From positions 4,776 to 10,818 of the forward strand of contig DOVB01000111.1 in assembly GCA_003520285.1 (NCBI GenBank): a stretch of DNA of 6,043 nt, in the 5' to 3' direction. Each line of letters begins with the position of its first letter. Positions within the stretch are counted from its first letter, which is position 1. The position numbers were made by a program, and so were the translations under genes. Positions 5,613-6,043 of this stretch are shown one piece after another. Source of the DNA: Halieaceae bacterium. GTDB taxonomy: Bacteria > Pseudomonadota > Gammaproteobacteria > Pseudomonadales > Halieaceae. Under the pieces are notes generated by a model. That model saw nothing but the letters and a program-made list of their open reading frames with translations, was not told the DNA's origin and did not search any database.

Positions 5613-6043
5613 ATGACTAAACCAATCCTGCATCACTATCCGTTGTCGCCTTTTGCTGAAAAAATCCGACGAATGCTAGCTTACTGCGAGTGCCCTTACG
5701 ATGCCGTGGAAACGTCGCCGATGTTACCTCGCAAAGATCTGGATTTGCTAACGGGTGGTTACCGTCGAATTCCGGTTGCACAGTGGGGCAGTGATATTTA
5801 CTGCGACAGTCGCGCGATTGCCGAGCGTATTGCCGCAGATTGTGCCCGTCCTGAGTTGGCACCTTCTCGCCAAAGTCCTGAACAGGACGAGTTTATTCGC
5901 CATGTCGATGGTGCGTTATTTTTTGCGGTGGTGGGGTTGGCGTTTGCTGGTTCGTTAAAGCAAAAAATGCGCAAACAATTCGGGATTCTGGGGCTACTCC
6001 GTTTTGTATGGGATCGGATGAAGTTAATGCGAGGTGCCAAACC
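5613..6043 (+). CDS. Glutathione S-transferase family protein (3' end beyond the window)
   Basis: The first 143 codons of a soluble glutathione S-transferase-like protein are present; the window ends before a stop codon. Residues 4-75 form the thioredoxin-fold N-terminal domain. HHYPLSPFAEKIRR (7-20) is the first strand-turn-helix, with Ser12 at the position where many bacterial members place the glutathione-activating residue. LTGGYRRIPVAQWG (46-59) holds the conserved cis-proline Pro54. DIYCDS (61-66) ends in the Asp-Ser pair that usually binds the glutathione gamma-glutamyl group. Residues from about 88 begin the all-helical C-terminal domain, which in other members sets substrate choice. 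The ATG is supported by AAGGGA four bases upstream. The LTGGYRR...DIYCDS pattern is common among proteobacterial transferases of undefined substrate, so the exact reaction cannot be given. The gene diverges from dnaE2 and has an unusual leader (hexamer array, inverted repeats, terminator-like hairpin). Confidence 0.88.
   Translation, partial: MTKPILHHYPLSPFAEKIRRMLAYCECPYDAVETSPMLPRKDLDLLTGGYRRIPVAQWGSDIYCDSRAIAERIAADCARPELAPSRQSPEQDEFIRHVDGALFFAVVGLAFAGSLKQKMRKQFGILGLLRFVWDRMKLMRGAK

Overview
The window looks like chromosomal DNA from a gammaproteobacterium of middling G+C content. This rests on three things: an E. coli-type LexA operator (CTGT-N8-ACAG), a glutaryl-CoA dehydrogenase of the kind found in pseudomonads and related proteobacteria, and an error-prone DnaE2 polymerase. 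I cannot name a genus from sequence alone.

Layout, left to right. Bases 1 to about 238 have no convincing gene. They fold into several local hairpins and may be a fragment of a structured RNA, possibly the 5' part of a group II intron; this is a low-confidence idea. On the minus strand, 875 to 210 encodes a TVP38/TMEM64 (SNARE-associated/VTT) inner-membrane protein. A 123-bp divergent intergenic region follows, with a perfect 10-bp palindrome and a helically phased half-site. Then gcdH (glutaryl-CoA dehydrogenase) lies on the plus strand, most likely starting at the GTG at 999 and ending at 2180. After a 70-bp convergent gap comes dnaE2 (imuC) on the minus strand, 5346 to 2251, full length at 1031 residues. 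The last gene is a glutathione S-transferase family member on the plus strand from 5613, cut off by the window end.

The 266 bp between dnaE2 and the transferase (5347-5612) are the densest part of the window. They hold a perfect LexA/SOS box 24 bp ahead of dnaE2, a -35-like element next to it, and six exact tandem copies of TTCAGG. These copies sit in frame inside a tiny ATG-to-TAA reading frame encoding M-L-(F-R)6-L. Several TAGTG/CACTA half-sites and a terminator-shaped hairpin with six Ts, ending only 25 bp before the transferase start, complete the region. Together these could form a leader/attenuator for the transferase gene, but that is inference.

The genes do not form one pathway. gcdH acts in lysine/tryptophan/glutarate breakdown, dnaE2 in SOS-induced mutagenic repair, the transferase probably in detoxification or thiol chemistry, and the membrane protein in envelope or lipid functions not yet defined. 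dnaE2 stands alone with its own SOS box, without the imuA-imuB genes that usually precede it. gcdH likewise lacks the adjacent CoA-transferase and LysR regulator genes seen in pseudomonads.
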